From assembly GCF_002760615.1 (NCBI RefSeq), contig NZ_AWWI01000060.1, positions 186,001-250,000 of the forward strand: a DNA stretch of 64,000 nt. Direction: 5' to 3'. Origin of the DNA: Puniceibacterium antarcticum. Lineage in GTDB: Bacteria; Pseudomonadota; Alphaproteobacteria; Rhodobacterales; Rhodobacteraceae. Below, in pieces: positions 26,101 through 35,916 of the stretch (position 1 is its first letter; each line of letters opens with the position of its first letter). Both the position numbers and the translations under genes were made by a program. Below the pieces are notes generated by a model that was not told the DNA's origin, made no database searches, and saw nothing but the letters and a program-made list of their open reading frames with translations.

Positions 26101-26851
26101 GCGCCGACAGCTTCACCGAAATCCCCGGCGAGGATCGCACATCGCCCTTGGCTTGCTTGGCAATCGCGGCAATCGCCTTGGCATAGGCGGCGTGATAACG
26201 CACGGCGTCGTCGTCGGTGCGGGCCGCTTCGCCCAGCATGTCGTAGGAATAGGTATATCCCTTTTTCTCAAGCTCGCGGGCGTTCTTCATGCCTTCGTCA
26301 ATGGTCTGACCCAGCACGAACTGACGGCCCAGAATCTTCATCGACTGGCCTACGGCTTTGCGCACCACCGGCTCGCCCATGCGTTTCACCAGACCGCGCA
26401 GCACGCGGGCGGGGGCGCGGGGGTCATCGTCCAGCACACGACCGGTCAGCATCAGCGCCCAGGTCGAGGCATTGACCAGCGAGGACGAGGAATTGCCCAG
26501 ATGCGCGCCCCAGTTGGACGGCGCAATCTTGTCCTCGATCAGATCGTCGATGGTTTCGGCGTCCGGCACGCGCAGCAGCGCCTCGGCCAGACACATGAGG
26601 CCGACGCCTTCTTCGGTCGACAGGCCGTATTCGGCCAGAAACGCCTCCATCATCGATGGCGAGGTTTCCTTGCGCACCCGGTCCACATATTGCGCGCCCG
26701 AGGCGGCAACCTTGGCGCGGTCCTGTTCGGACAGCGTGATGCGGGTCATCAGATCCTGGATCATCGTCGCCTCGTCCGCGGTATAATTCGCGCGCACTTT
26801 CGCGCGGAACGTGTTTTCCGTGGCGATCTTGCCGGTTGCGGCTGCGGTCAT
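23183..26851 (-). CDS. putA: Bifunctional proline dehydrogenase / L-glutamate gamma-semialdehyde dehydrogenase
   Basis: 1222 residues. It oxidises proline to glutamate in two steps on one polypeptide at the inner membrane face. The N-terminal arm and PRODH barrel cover roughly residues 20-480 (SVKLSALHPRYEYTH, VRLVKGAYWDTEIK, FATHNAHTCAAVI). The P5C dehydrogenase domain follows (FVCISPWNFPLAIFTGQVAA, AETGGLNAMIVDSTAL, catalytic cysteine in SAGQRCSALR). The last about 200 residues are the extra C-terminal domain of long PutA proteins. There is no ribbon-helix-helix domain, so unlike E. coli PutA it should not repress its own gene. No Lrp-type putR is adjacent. Confidence 0.95.
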   Translation of the reverse strand: MTAAATGKIATENTFRAKVRANYTADEATMIQDLMTRITLSEQDRAKVAASGAQYVDRVRKETSPSMMEAFLAEYGLSTEEGVGLMCLAEALLRVPDAETIDDLIEDKIAPSNWGAHLGNSSSSLVNASTWALMLTGRVLDDDPRAPARVLRGLVKRMGEPVVRKAVGQSMKILGRQFVLGQTIDEGMKNARELEKKGYTYSYDMLGEAARTDDDAVRYHAAYAKAIAAIAKQAKGDVRSSPGISVKLSALHPRYEYTHKDTVMKELLPRALDLVKQAAKAGIGFNIDAEEQDRLDLSLDVIEAMLSDEALKGWDGFGVVVQAYGRRAAPVIETLYDMAERYDRKIMVRLVKGAYWDTEIKLAQEMGVERFPVYTRKVNTDTSYMACAQMLMDRRDRIYPQFATHNAHTCAAVIAMAGNDKGSFEFQRLHGMGESLHGIVKEAEGTRCRIYAPVGAHRDLLAYLVRRLLENGANSSFVNQIVDDSIPSDQISTDPMNEVQALNGAIANPTISLPGDLFMPERPNSKGFRINEPASILPLLAARESFADTIWTGGPMIVGNPAPQGPKRDVYSPADSKRVVGTVQDATPEEVSAALDAAQGGFEEWSAVSVADRANILRKVADLYEANTAELTAITTREAGKTVPDGIAEVREAVDFLRYYANEAERLEDEDPGRPRGVFVCISPWNFPLAIFTGQVAAALAVGNAVLAKPAEQTPMIAARAVQMMREAGLPEAALQLLPGDGPTVGGPLTSDPRIAGVCFTGSTEVAQIIHKAVANNAGPDATLIAETGGLNAMIVDSTALTEQAVRDILISSFQSAGQRCSALRMLYVQEEAHDRLIEMLYGAMEALVIGDPWETDVDVSPVIDAEAQQGIMDYVAAHKKAGTLMKTLPAPDGGTYVTPAVVKVKGIADMEREIFGPVLHVATFKARDIDKVVDAINDREYGLTFGLHTRIDDRVQQIVERIHVGNTYVNRNQIGAIVGSQPFGGEGLSGTGPKAGGPLYLTRFRRTGKVEHPAAPVGPNPGREAIELAFSKIDARNWAARTDKVSVLRAALSGRSGLVRRALAETAAFDMSPQTLPGPTGESNRLRMFPKGMVLCLGPTEEIAVAQAIQATGAGCGVVIVVPGASSSMSVALSAAGAPVTALDGTVDPETLETLQGFAVVAAAGASDWTRSLRIALSRRDGPILPLVTELVAPERYVIERHLCIDTTAAGGNASLLATSS

Positions 26852-27029
26852 CAGAGGTCTCCTTGATCTGGGAAAGGCAGGCCCGCGCCCGGCGGACGGC
26901 CCTTTTCCAAGAACGGTAAAGAGATGTGGAACAGTTGCAAGTCAGGCCGCGCGCCTGTGATGAATTGCGGGAAAACCGAAAAGCGTGACGGCGGGTTTTT
27001 GGCCCTTTGTCCTGCAAAAGTGCCAGTTT

Positions 27030-27962
27030 TCAGGCCGTGCTCTGCCCCGTTTCTGCCGTCACTGTTCCGGATTCGGGCCTCAGGCTGTCGGCAAGCCCCG
27101 CTGCCAGCGCGGTCAGCTGTTCAGCCAGCGGCGAGGATTTCCGCCAGATCAGCCCCACGGTCCGGCTCGGCTGCGGTTCTGAAAACCGCCCGATCACCAC
27201 GGGGGCCGAACGCGTTTCCACCGCCACCGCCATTTCCGGCAGCAGCGTCACACCGATGCCCGCACCGACCATCTGCACCAGCGTTGACAGGGACGACGCG
27301 TCCAGCCCGTATTTGGCCCGGCCCGCCGCCAGATCGCAGAACGACAGCGCCTGATCGCGGAAACAATGGCCTTCCTCCAGCAGCAGCAGACGCATTTCGC
27401 GCAGACGCTCGCGGTCGGGCATCGGGCGGTTGGCCTCGTCCCGGTGGCGCACCAGAACAAAGCTTTCGGTGAACAGCGCGACCTCGGTCAATGTCGGTTC
27501 CGAAATCGGCAGCGCCACGATGGCGCAGTCCAGCCGACCTTCTTCCAGCTCGTCGATCAGCAGGGCGGTGGTGGTTTCGCGGATATGGATGTCGAGCGCG
27601 GGCCAGGTCTGCGTCAGGCTGCGGATGATCACAGGCACGAGGTAGGGCGCGATGGTCGGGATGACCCCGATGCGCAGCCGTCCTGTCAGCCCGCCCTGCG
27701 ACAGCCGCGCAAGATCACCCAGCTCGTCCACCTTGCGCAGGATATCCCGCGCGCGGGCAGCGAATTCGGTGCCGAACGGGGTCAGGCGCACCTGACGCGG
27801 CCCGCGTTCGAACAGTGTCACGCCCAAAGACGTCTCAAGATCGCGGATCTGCACCGACAGCGCCGGTTGCGAGATGTTCGAAGCTGCAGCCGCATGGCCA
27901 AAGTGTCCGTGGCGGGCAAGCGCCTCGAAATATCGCAGCTGTCGCAAAGTCAGATTGTTCAT
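27030..27962 (-). CDS. oxyR: Hydrogen-peroxide sensor LysR regulator OxyR
   Basis: 310 residues. It has a LysR winged helix at residues 1-60 (NLTLRQLRYFEALARHGHFG) and a regulatory domain with the peroxidatic pair C200 (EEGHCFRDQ) and C209 (ALSFCD). These match C199/C208 of E. coli OxyR, so the redox switch is intact. It is divergent from katG across 133 bp, the classical arrangement, and an OxyR-like site overlaps its own start codon. Confidence 0.95.
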   Translation of the reverse strand: MNNLTLRQLRYFEALARHGHFGHAAAASNISQPALSVQIRDLETSLGVTLFERGPRQVRLTPFGTEFAARARDILRKVDELGDLARLSQGGLTGRLRIGVIPTIAPYLVPVIIRSLTQTWPALDIHIRETTTALLIDELEEGRLDCAIVALPISEPTLTEVALFTESFVLVRHRDEANRPMPDRERLREMRLLLLEEGHCFRDQALSFCDLAAGRAKYGLDASSLSTLVQMVGAGIGVTLLPEMAVAVETRSAPVVIGRFSEPQPSRTVGLIWRKSSPLAEQLTALAAGLADSLRPESGTVTAETGQSTA

Positions 27963-27997
27963 AGGTTAAAGTTATCGCGGAAATACATAAATGCAAC
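27961..27997 (+). promoter_or_regulatory. Probable OxyR binding site
   Basis: The OxyR consensus is four quarter-sites ATAG, CTAT, ATAG, CTAT separated by 7 bp. Here the quarters are ATAG (27961-27964), TTAT (27972-27975), ATAC (27983-27986) and a poor CAAC (27994-27997), with exact 7-bp spacing. The site overlaps the oxyR start codon, fitting autorepression together with katG activation. Confidence 0.55.
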
Positions 27998-28023
27998 TTA
28001 AATCAATCACATTGATCTGCTAG

Positions 28024-30324
<2,301 letters not shown>

Positions 30325-30336
30325 GAACGATCTTTT

Positions 30337-30405
30337 GGGTGCAGGGCGCCTCCTGCACCCATATTACCTGCGGAAAGCGGCCGTTGACGCGGCCGCCTTT
30401 TCTTT
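30337..30405 (+). terminator. Hairpin plus intrinsic terminator after katG
   Basis: The first hairpin pairs gggtgcagg (30337-30345) with cctgcaccc (30352-30360) and has no T-run. The second pairs gcggcc (30377-30382) with ggccgc (30391-30396) and is followed by cttttcttt, a typical intrinsic terminator. Confidence 0.8.
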
Positions 30406-30560
30406 GGCACGTTCCAAATGGAAATAGCACGTTGCAAACGCAGCCTGTCACGTTCCAGGTGCCAATTTGCAGATTCAAACCCATTTGACCTATAAACGCA
30501 GCTTGTCACGTTCTAAAAATACTCTGTCACGTTCCAGAAATATATTGGCACGTTCCAAAA
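30406..30560. repeat. 21-bp-phased direct repeats of CACGTTCCA
   Basis: Copies of cacgttcca, allowing one change, begin at 30408, 30428, 30449, 30507, 30528 and 30549. Spacings are 20, 21, 58, 21 and 21 bp. A degenerate copy (cagattcaa) begins at 30470, again in the 21-bp register. The bases before the motif are often tgt or tgg. With flanking tgg the motif approaches the palindrome tggaacgttcca. The array fills the space between the katG and tkt terminators. Two-helical-turn phasing suggests a protein-binding array or a decayed tandem repeat. Confidence 0.8.
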
Positions 30561-30577
30561 CCAAGCGTTCCAAACAA

Positions 30578-30605
30578 AACGCCCCGGATCAATGTCCGGG
30601 GCGTT
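30578..30605 (-). terminator. Intrinsic terminator of transketolase gene
   Basis: A perfect 11-bp stem (aacgccccgga / tccggggcgtt) with a 6-nt loop. On the minus strand it is followed by ttttgttt. It sits 24 bp after the tkt stop. Confidence 0.9.
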
Positions 30606-30628
30606 GTCTGTTTCAACGAAGCGCAGCT

Positions 30629-32674
30629 TCAGACGCTGGCGTCATCCTGCCATTTGCCGGCAAGCAGATCGCGCACTTTCTGCGCGGCCTTTTCGGCAGT
30701 GATGCCGAAATGTTCGTACAGCTCTTCCGCCGGGGCGGAGGCCCCGAAACCGTGCATGCCGATAAAACCCGACTTTTCGCGCTTGCCGCGCTCACCGCTC
30801 AGCCATTTGTCCCAACCGAACTGCACACCGGCCTCGATGGCAACACGCACAGGACCTGCGGGCAGAACGCGGCGACGGGCGGCTTCGTCCTGCGCTTCGA
30901 ACAGCTCCCAGCAGGGCATGGACACGACCCGCGTGCCGATGCCCTCGGCCTGCAGGATGTCCCGCGCCGCCATGGCGATGGAAACCTCAGAACCCGTTGC
31001 CATCAGGATTGCCTGACGCTTGCCATCCGCATCTGCCAGAACATAGGCACCCTGTTCGACCATGTTCTTGTTCTTGTGCTCGGTGCGCACGGTGGGCAGG
31101 TTCTGACGCGACAGGGCCAGCACCGACGGCGTTGTCTTGCTGGTCAGCGCGATTTCCCAGGCTTCAGCCGTTTCCACCGTATCGGCGGGGCGGAAGACAT
31201 AGGTGTTGGGTGTCGCACGCGAGATGGCGAGGTGTTCGACGGGCTGGTGCGTCGGGCCGTCTTCGCCCAGACCGATGGAATCGTGGGTCATCACAAACAC
31301 CGTCGGGATCTTCATCAGTGCCGCCAGACGCATGGCGGGACGCGCATAATCGGTAAAGCACATGAAGGTGCCGCCATAGGGGCGCACGCCGCCATGCAGC
31401 GCCATGCCGTTCATCGCCGACGACATGCCATGTTCGCGGATGCCGTAATAGACGTAACGCCCGCCACGGTTGTCCACGTCAAAAACACCCAGATCCTTGG
31501 TCAGCGTGTTGTTCGACCCGGTGAGGTCAGCAGACCCGCCCACGGTTTCCGGCATCAGCGGATTGATCACCTCAAGCACCATCTCGGACGATTTGCGCGT
31601 CGCGACCGACGGTGCCGTCTCGGACATCTGCTTTTTCAGCGCCTTGATTGTCGCGCTCAGCTTTTTCGGCGCATCGCCTGCCAGCTGGCGGTTGAACTCG
31701 GCGCGTTTGGTGTCGGACTGGGCGTCGAAACGCTCTTCCCAGGCGCGACGCACATCTGCACCGCGCGAACCGATGGCTTCCCAGCGGGTCTTGATGTCAT
31801 CGGGCACTTCGAACGGGCCGGTGGTCCAGCCATAGACCTCTTTGGCGGCCGCCATCTGGGCCGCATCGGTCAGCGCGCCGTGGCCTTTGGAGGTGTCCTG
31901 CGCCGCGTGGCCCAGGGCGATATGCGTCTTGCAGGCGATCAGCGACGGGGTGTCGGTCTTTTTTGCAGCCGCAATCGCCTTGTCGATCGCCTCGGCGTCA
32001 TGGCCGTCGATTTCCTGCACATCCCAGCCGGCAGCGGTAAAGCGCCCGACCTGATCGGTGCGGTCCGACAGCGACACCTTGCCGTCGATGGTGATGTCGT
32101 TGTTGTCCCAGAACACGATCAGCTTGGACAGCTTGTGGCGCCCGGCGATGCCGATGGCCTCGTGGCTCACACCTTCCATCAGGCAGCCGTCCCCGGCCAT
32201 GACATAGGTGTAGTGATCGACGATCTTGGCGCCAAAGCGGGCGCGCTGAATTTCCTCGGCCATGGCAAAGCCGACCGAGTTGGAAATGCCCTGACCCAGC
32301 GGACCGGTTGTGGTTTCAATCGCGGTGGCATGGGTGTTTTCTGGATGGCCTGCCGTGCGCGCGCCCATCTGGCGGAAATTCTTGATTTCTTCCAATGTGA
32401 TCTCGGAATCGCCCATGAGATACAGCAGCGAATAGACCAGCATCGATCCGTGCCCGGCAGACAGGATGAACCGGTCGCGATCCGGCCATGTCGGATTGGC
32501 GGCATCAAATTTCATGTGTTTGCCGAACAGCACCGTTGCCACATCGGCCATGCCCATCGGCATGCCGGAATGGCCGGATTTCGCAGCGGCAACAGCATCC
32601 AGCGTCAGCGCACGAATGGCGGTGGCAAGCGTCCAGTGATCGGGGTTCTTGGCTTTGAGCGCGTCTATATCCAC
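30629..32674 (-). CDS. tkt: Transketolase
   Basis: 681 residues. This thiamine-diphosphate enzyme moves two-carbon units in the pentose phosphate/Calvin pathways. Conserved parts are [38 protein letters not shown], the ThDP motif [13 protein letters not shown], and the pyrimidine-domain segment [14 protein letters not shown]. The start chosen is GTG at 32674 with aaagga upstream, because family proteins usually begin (M/V)DIDALxAxNPDHW. An ATG ten codons earlier (32704) is the alternative. It lies back to back with the zapA gene pair. Confidence 0.92.
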   Translation of the reverse strand: MDIDALKAKNPDHWTLATAIRALTLDAVAAAKSGHSGMPMGMADVATVLFGKHMKFDAANPTWPDRDRFILSAGHGSMLVYSLLYLMGDSEITLEEIKNFRQMGARTAGHPENTHATAIETTTGPLGQGISNSVGFAMAEEIQRARFGAKIVDHYTYVMAGDGCLMEGVSHEAIGIAGRHKLSKLIVFWDNNDITIDGKVSLSDRTDQVGRFTAAGWDVQEIDGHDAEAIDKAIAAAKKTDTPSLIACKTHIALGHAAQDTSKGHGALTDAAQMAAAKEVYGWTTGPFEVPDDIKTRWEAIGSRGADVRRAWEERFDAQSDTKRAEFNRQLAGDAPKKLSATIKALKKQMSETAPSVATRKSSEMVLEVINPLMPETVGGSADLTGSNNTLTKDLGVFDVDNRGGRYVYYGIREHGMSSAMNGMALHGGVRPYGGTFMCFTDYARPAMRLAALMKIPTVFVMTHDSIGLGEDGPTHQPVEHLAISRATPNTYVFRPADTVETAEAWEIALTSKTTPSVLALSRQNLPTVRTEHKNKNMVEQGAYVLADADGKRQAILMATGSEVSIAMAARDILQAEGIGTRVVSMPCWELFEAQDEAARRRVLPAGPVRVAIEAGVQFGWDKWLSGERGKREKSGFIGMHGFGASAPAEELYEHFGITAEKAAQKVRDLLAGKWQDDASV

Positions 32675-32870
32675 GGGCAGCAGTCCTTTCAAAGGGTATC
32701 CCATGCTCAATACCAGCGTCACGGCGAAGATCAAGCACGCCCCCTAAGGCCTTGACACATATGGGGGCGCAATTTCCCATCTGGCTTGTTAAACTTGCCG
32801 TCAACAGAGTCTGAATGATTCGCCGGATAAACGGTGAAACAGGCTCGATAGGCAGTGCAGAGGGCAGGAT

Positions 32871-33389
32871 ATGACCCAGATAGAAGAACTGGAGCGTCGG
32901 ATCACAGCAGCGCTGGACCGGATCGCTCAGGGCGTGGAAGCGTTTGATCAGGCCCCGGTGCCGGAACCGGCGGTGCCAGAGGCGGATCCCGCCGAACTTG
33001 CAGCACTACGCGAGGCGCTGAGCGAAGAGCAGTTGGCGAATGCGCAGCTTGAAGAACGGCTTCGGGTGCTGCGACAAAAGCCGGACAGCCCCGCGCCAGA
33101 CCTCAAGGCGCAGTTGGCCGCGCAAAGCGAATCGATGACCACGCTGGATCTGGACCTGCAGCACCTGCGCCGGGCCAATGACATGCTGGTCAGCACCATT
33201 CAGGAATTGCGTGCCGCCCTGGAAGAGAATGTCGGAGAGCCGAACCTGATCAACAAGGCGATGCTGGCCGAGCTTGAGGCCCTGCGCGCCGCCCGGGCGG
33301 TGGATGCGGCGGAAACCCGCGCCGTGCTCGACACGCTGGAACCGCTGCTGGCCGAGGCAAGCAAACACACGGCAGAGGAGAGCGTATAA
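32871..33389 (+). CDS. Coiled-coil protein encoded upstream of zapA
   Basis: 172 residues, highly charged and almost entirely heptad-like (EELERRITAALDRIAQGVEA, NAQLEERLRVLRQ, LDLDLQHLRRANDMLVSTI), with a short proline-rich break near residues 25-35. There are no membrane segments. The stop overlaps the zapA start by one base, so the two are cotranslated. A partner role in Z-ring assembly is inferred from this coupling and from the coiled coil, in analogy to ZapB. No catalytic motif is visible. Confidence 0.75.
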   Translation: MTQIEELERRITAALDRIAQGVEAFDQAPVPEPAVPEADPAELAALREALSEEQLANAQLEERLRVLRQKPDSPAPDLKAQLAAQSESMTTLDLDLQHLRRANDMLVSTIQELRAALEENVGEPNLINKAMLAELEALRAARAVDAAETRAVLDTLEPLLAEASKHTAEESV

Positions 33390-33790
33390 TGCCCGAGGTT
33401 CCCATTGAGATCGGCGGCCGCACCTTCGAAGTCGCTTGTGAGCCGGGCGAGGAGCAGTACCTGCAATCCGCTGCACGCATGCTCGACATCGAAGCTTCGG
33501 TTCTGGTGGATCAAATCGGTCGCGTGCCGGAATCGCGGATGCTGCTCATGGCGGGCCTTATGCTGGCGGACAAGACTGCAGGGCTTGAGGATCGTCTGCG
33601 CGAAAGCGAGGATCGCATCGCCGGGCTTGAGGATGATTTGCGCGCCCTGCGCGAAACGCCGCCACCGGCCCCCGAACGGATCGAGGTTCCGGTGATCCCG
33701 TCAGAAGTGACCGAGTCACTGGCCGAAATCGCCGCTCGCGCCGAGGCGCTGGCAAATGACATCGAAGAAAAATCTGCCGCCAGGGGATAG
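33389..33790 (+). CDS. zapA: Cell division protein ZapA
   Basis: 133 residues. The N-terminal ZapA domain (VPIEIGGRTFEVACEPGEEQ, then LQSAARMLDIEA) and a C-terminal coiled coil match the FtsZ-ring stabiliser. The AAGLMLADKTAGLE-like helix (here MAGLMLADKTAGLEDRL) is typical. The protein promotes FtsZ bundling at the division site. The start shares one base with the upstream stop (TAATG). The C-terminal tail beyond residue 90 (PPPAPERIEVPVIPSE) is longer than in E. coli ZapA. Confidence 0.9.
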   Translation: MPEVPIEIGGRTFEVACEPGEEQYLQSAARMLDIEASVLVDQIGRVPESRMLLMAGLMLADKTAGLEDRLRESEDRIAGLEDDLRALRETPPPAPERIEVPVIPSEVTESLAEIAARAEALANDIEEKSAARG

Positions 33791-33876
33791 GGCTCTCGCG
33801 GGCCGTCACGAAGCATCCTGAATACGCTTCTCATGCCGACTCAGTATCCTGCGGCAATCACCTGACAGAACACAAA

Positions 33877-33902
33877 AACGCCGCCCGGGCAGGGGCGGCG
33901 TT
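33877..33902 (-). terminator. Intrinsic terminator of grxD
   Basis: A 10-bp stem (aacgccgccc / gggcggcgtt) with a 6-nt loop. On the minus strand it is followed by tttttgtg, and it sits 24 bp after the grxD stop. It may also stop transcription arriving from zapA. Confidence 0.85.
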
Positions 33903-33925
33903 CCCGTCTTGAAATCCGAAAGATC

Positions 33926-34297
33926 TCAGCCGTTGGCTTCGCGGATCTTTGCAGCAGCATCCTTGTCAAACGTCACACCATTTGTCTCGAACAGCTGGTC
34001 CAGCTCGCCCGACAGGGTCATTTCCGTGATGATGTCGCAGCCGCCGACGAATTCGCCTGCGACGTAGAGCTGCGGGATCGTCGGCCAGTCGGAATAATCC
34101 TTGATGCCCTGACGGATGTCGGCATCTTCCAGCACGTTCACATCGGCGAATTCCACGCCCATGTAGTTCAGCACACCGGCCACGCGGCTGGAGAATCCGC
34201 ATTGCGGCATGGCTTTTGTGCCCTTCATGAACAGAACGACTGGATTGGCCGTGACAGTGTCCTTGATGCGGGTCTTGGCGTCGGTTGTTTCAGTCAT
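33926..34297 (-). CDS. grxD: Monothiol glutaredoxin (Grx4/GrxD)
   Basis: 123 residues. The CGFS active site is visible in MPQCGFSSRV, with the glutathione-binding WPTIPQLYV and GGCDIITEM segments. Such proteins carry a bridging 2Fe-2S cluster, often with BolA, and take part in iron-sulfur cluster delivery and iron sensing. A bolA-family gene lies just upstream with a very small ORF between them, all on the minus strand. Confidence 0.95.
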   Translation of the reverse strand: MTETTDAKTRIKDTVTANPVVLFMKGTKAMPQCGFSSRVAGVLNYMGVEFADVNVLEDADIRQGIKDYSDWPTIPQLYVAGEFVGGCDIITEMTLSGELDQLFETNGVTFDKDAAAKIREANG

Positions 34298-34424
34298 CTT
34301 TGGTCTCCGTAGTGTCGCGGCGCTGTTTCGCGGCTTTGATCGCCGGACGCAGGGCACCGTATGTGATAACGCCGACCAGGGCTAAGGCGCCCCAGATCGG
34401 CCATGTGTCAGCAAGCAAGGCCAC
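34290..34424 (-). CDS. Small predicted membrane protein between bolA and grxD
   Basis: A 44-codon ORF starting with GTG three bases after the bolA stop and ending 8 bp inside the grxD start. It translates to one hydrophobic helix (TWPIWGALALVGVITYGALR, about residues 7-26) followed by a strongly basic/charged tail (KAAKQRRDTTETKDD). This is a convincing single-pass topology with the basic side in the cytoplasm. The frame exactly fills the bolA-grxD gap with overlap into grxD, which supports translational coupling. The ribosome site is weak (aaggt, rather far). Function unknown. Confidence 0.55.
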   Translation of the reverse strand: MALLADTWPIWGALALVGVITYGALRPAIKAAKQRRDTTETKDD

Positions 34425-34427
34425 GGA

Positions 34428-34670
34428 TCAGGCCGGGACCTTGGTCGTCAGGGCCAGCGCGTGCAGGGCACCGCTGGGTCCGTCCATCTTTTCCTTCAGC
34501 GCCGCATAAACCGCGCGCTGCTGTTGCACCCGGTTTTTACCGCGAAAGGATTCGTCGATCACTTCGGCGGCGTAATGATTGCCGTCGCCTGCAAGGTCGG
34601 TAATGGTGATCTGAGCCGCCGGAAATTCCGCGCGGATCAGGTCTTCGATTTCCTGTGCCTCAATGGCCAT
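34428..34670 (-). CDS. bolA: BolA family protein
   Basis: 80 residues with the class II KH-like BolA fold. Visible segments are IEDLIRAEFPAAQITITDLAGDG at the N terminus, the conserved histidine/glycine loop DGNHYAAEVI, and FRGKNRVQQQRAVYAAL followed by the invariant HALALTTKVP. Start at 34670. BolA proteins pair with CGFS glutaredoxins such as the one encoded 130 bp downstream to handle 2Fe-2S clusters. Confidence 0.92.
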   Translation of the reverse strand: MAIEAQEIEDLIRAEFPAAQITITDLAGDGNHYAAEVIDESFRGKNRVQQQRAVYAALKEKMDGPSGALHALALTTKVPA

Positions 34671-34766
34671 GTGTCCGGGCTCCGCTGTCCTGTTTCCCCA
34701 CAAGATGTAAGCGCGCCGCCGCTTGGGTGCAAGCGGTCGCATCTGTCAGGGTGGGGCGTTTACCCC

Positions 34767-35549
34767 TCAGGCGGCCAGGGTAACCCAGATCGGCACGTGA
34801 TCCGATGGTTTTTCGCGCGCCCGGACCTCCTTGTCGATCTCGCAATGGGTCATCAGATCTGCGCAGGCTGGGCTGAGCAGGAAGTGATCAATGCGGATGC
34901 CGTTGTTCTTGTTCCACGCACCGGCCTGATAATCCCAGAACGAATAATGCCCGGGGCCCTGCGTGCGGGCACGAAATGCTTCGGTAAAGCCAAGGTTCAG
35001 AATGCGGCGAAACGCGGCACGGGTCTGGGGCAGGTACAGCGCATCCTCTTCCCAGGCCTTGGGGTTGGCGGCATCCTCGGCCTGCGGGATCACGTTGTAA
35101 TCGCCCGCCATCAGCGCGGGCATCTCATCCGCCAGCAATGCGCGTGCCCGCGCCTCAAGTCGTTCCATCCAGGCAAGTTTGTAGTCATATTTCGGCCCCG
35201 GCGCCGGGTTTCCGTTGGGCAGATACAGACCGCACAGCCGCACGGCATGGCTGTCGCCCACCACCGTCGCCTCGATCCAGCGCGCCTGTTCGTCGCTGTC
35301 ATCGCCGGGCAGGCCACGGCGCACATCCTCCAGCGGCAGCTTGGACAGGATCGCCACGCCGTTGAACCCTTTCTGACCATGGGTTTCGACATTGTACCCC
35401 CGGTCCTCGAACAGCTCGCGTGGGAAACCCTCGTCCACGGATTTGATCTCTTGCAGCAGGGCCACATCGGGCTGCGCCTCGTCCAGCCACTCGGTCAGGG
35501 CGCCGATCCGGGCCTTGACGCCGTTGATGTTGAAGCTGGCGATTTTCAT
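34767..35549 (-). CDS. xthA: Exodeoxyribonuclease III (AP endonuclease)
   Basis: 260 residues of the Mg-dependent EEP nuclease family, which repairs abasic sites. Motifs are MKIASFNINGVKAR, LLQEIKS (metal-binding Glu), YLPNGNP, GDYNVIPQ (catalytic Asp/Asn) and the C-terminal KPSDHVPIWV (catalytic Asp-His). Length and motifs are normal. It is monocistronic, oriented away from the repeat-protein cassette. Confidence 0.95.
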   Translation of the reverse strand: MKIASFNINGVKARIGALTEWLDEAQPDVALLQEIKSVDEGFPRELFEDRGYNVETHGQKGFNGVAILSKLPLEDVRRGLPGDDSDEQARWIEATVVGDSHAVRLCGLYLPNGNPAPGPKYDYKLAWMERLEARARALLADEMPALMAGDYNVIPQAEDAANPKAWEEDALYLPQTRAAFRRILNLGFTEAFRARTQGPGHYSFWDYQAGAWNKNNGIRIDHFLLSPACADLMTHCEIDKEVRAREKPSDHVPIWVTLAA

Positions 35550-35729
35550 GTCTGGCCTCCTGATGCTGCCGTGCCTCTATCTCTGATCGGCTGCGCTCTG
35601 ACAAGCCGCAGTTCCGAATCGCCGGTCCCGCGCCGCCGCGAGACCCTCTCATCCAGCCCTGATTCGGGCTCATGCGTGTTCCGGAAAAAGATGGTTCAAG
35701 GGGGCTGGCGAAGCTTTTCGTACCATAGG

Positions 35730-35745
35730 TTAAAATTTATTTAAC
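35730..35745 (+). promoter_or_regulatory. Perfect CtrA binding site
   Basis: TTAA at 35730-35733, seven bases, then TTAAC at 35741-35745 exactly fits the full CtrA consensus TTAA-N7-TTAAC. A further TTAAC half site lies at 35779-35783. CtrA in Rhodobacterales controls motility, gene transfer agents and other population-dependent traits. Confidence 0.65.
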
Positions 35746-35747
35746 GC

Positions 35748-35810
35748 TGTGGATAACTTTGTGAAAGCCTACAGGAACTTAACGCTAAGTGACTGAATTC
35801 ATGTGGATAT
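35748..35810 (+). promoter_or_regulatory. Two DnaA-box-like sequences
   Basis: tgtggataa at 35748-35756 is the exact complement of the strong DnaA box TTATCCACA. tgtggatat at 35802-35810 matches at 8 of 9 positions in the same orientation, 54 bp away. They lie 3 bp and 57 bp downstream of the CtrA site. Confidence 0.5.
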
Positions 35811-35916
35811 ATACGGGGAAAAACACGCTGACGCAGAAAAGTCGTTTTGAGAAACAATTCCGCCGTGCAAGCGTTTGAGGGCAAATCAGCACCATTCAAA
35901 CCTTCTGGAGACTATC

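Larger units (their letters stand above)
30325..30628. other. 304-bp convergent intergenic region katG/tkt
   Basis: The region is filled by the katG terminator pair (30337-30405), the phased CACGTTCCA repeats (30406-30560) and the tkt terminator (30578-30605). No coding sequence is evident in it. Confidence 0.8.
35550..35916. other. 367-bp divergent intergenic region upstream of the FTSGSAP gene
   Basis: The left half is GC-rich and shows nothing clear beyond the xthA start region. The right half (about 35720-35870) is AT-rich. It carries a CtrA site, two DnaA-box-like sequences and a palindrome acttaacgctaagt (35777-35790). A ribosome site (ctggag) lies before the ATG at 35917. This must contain the cassette promoter. 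Confidence 0.7.

Noticed and set aside
23381-26866. A 1161-codon open frame on the plus strand opposite putA
   Set aside because: It is a shadow of putA caused by high GC and third-position bias. Its translation is rich in His, Arg, Gly and Ala with no domain, while the minus strand encodes complete PutA.
30406-30560. CRISPR array or sigma-54 promoters
   Set aside because: The repeat core is only 9 bp with about 12-bp spacers that are not of uniform length, and no cas genes occur. TGGCACG resembles a -24 element, but no GC element follows at the -12 position in any copy.
33791-33876. 6S RNA downstream of zapA
   Set aside because: Alphaproteobacterial 6S genes are often found there, but only about 86 bp lie between zapA and the grxD terminator. 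I could not build a long closing stem with a central bubble, only short pairings such as gaagc/gcttc.
35748-35810. Replication origin
   Set aside because: Two DnaA boxes and an AT-rich stretch are present, but no cluster of further boxes, no dnaA/parAB/repABC and no hemE-type neighbourhood. A regulatory role is more likely.
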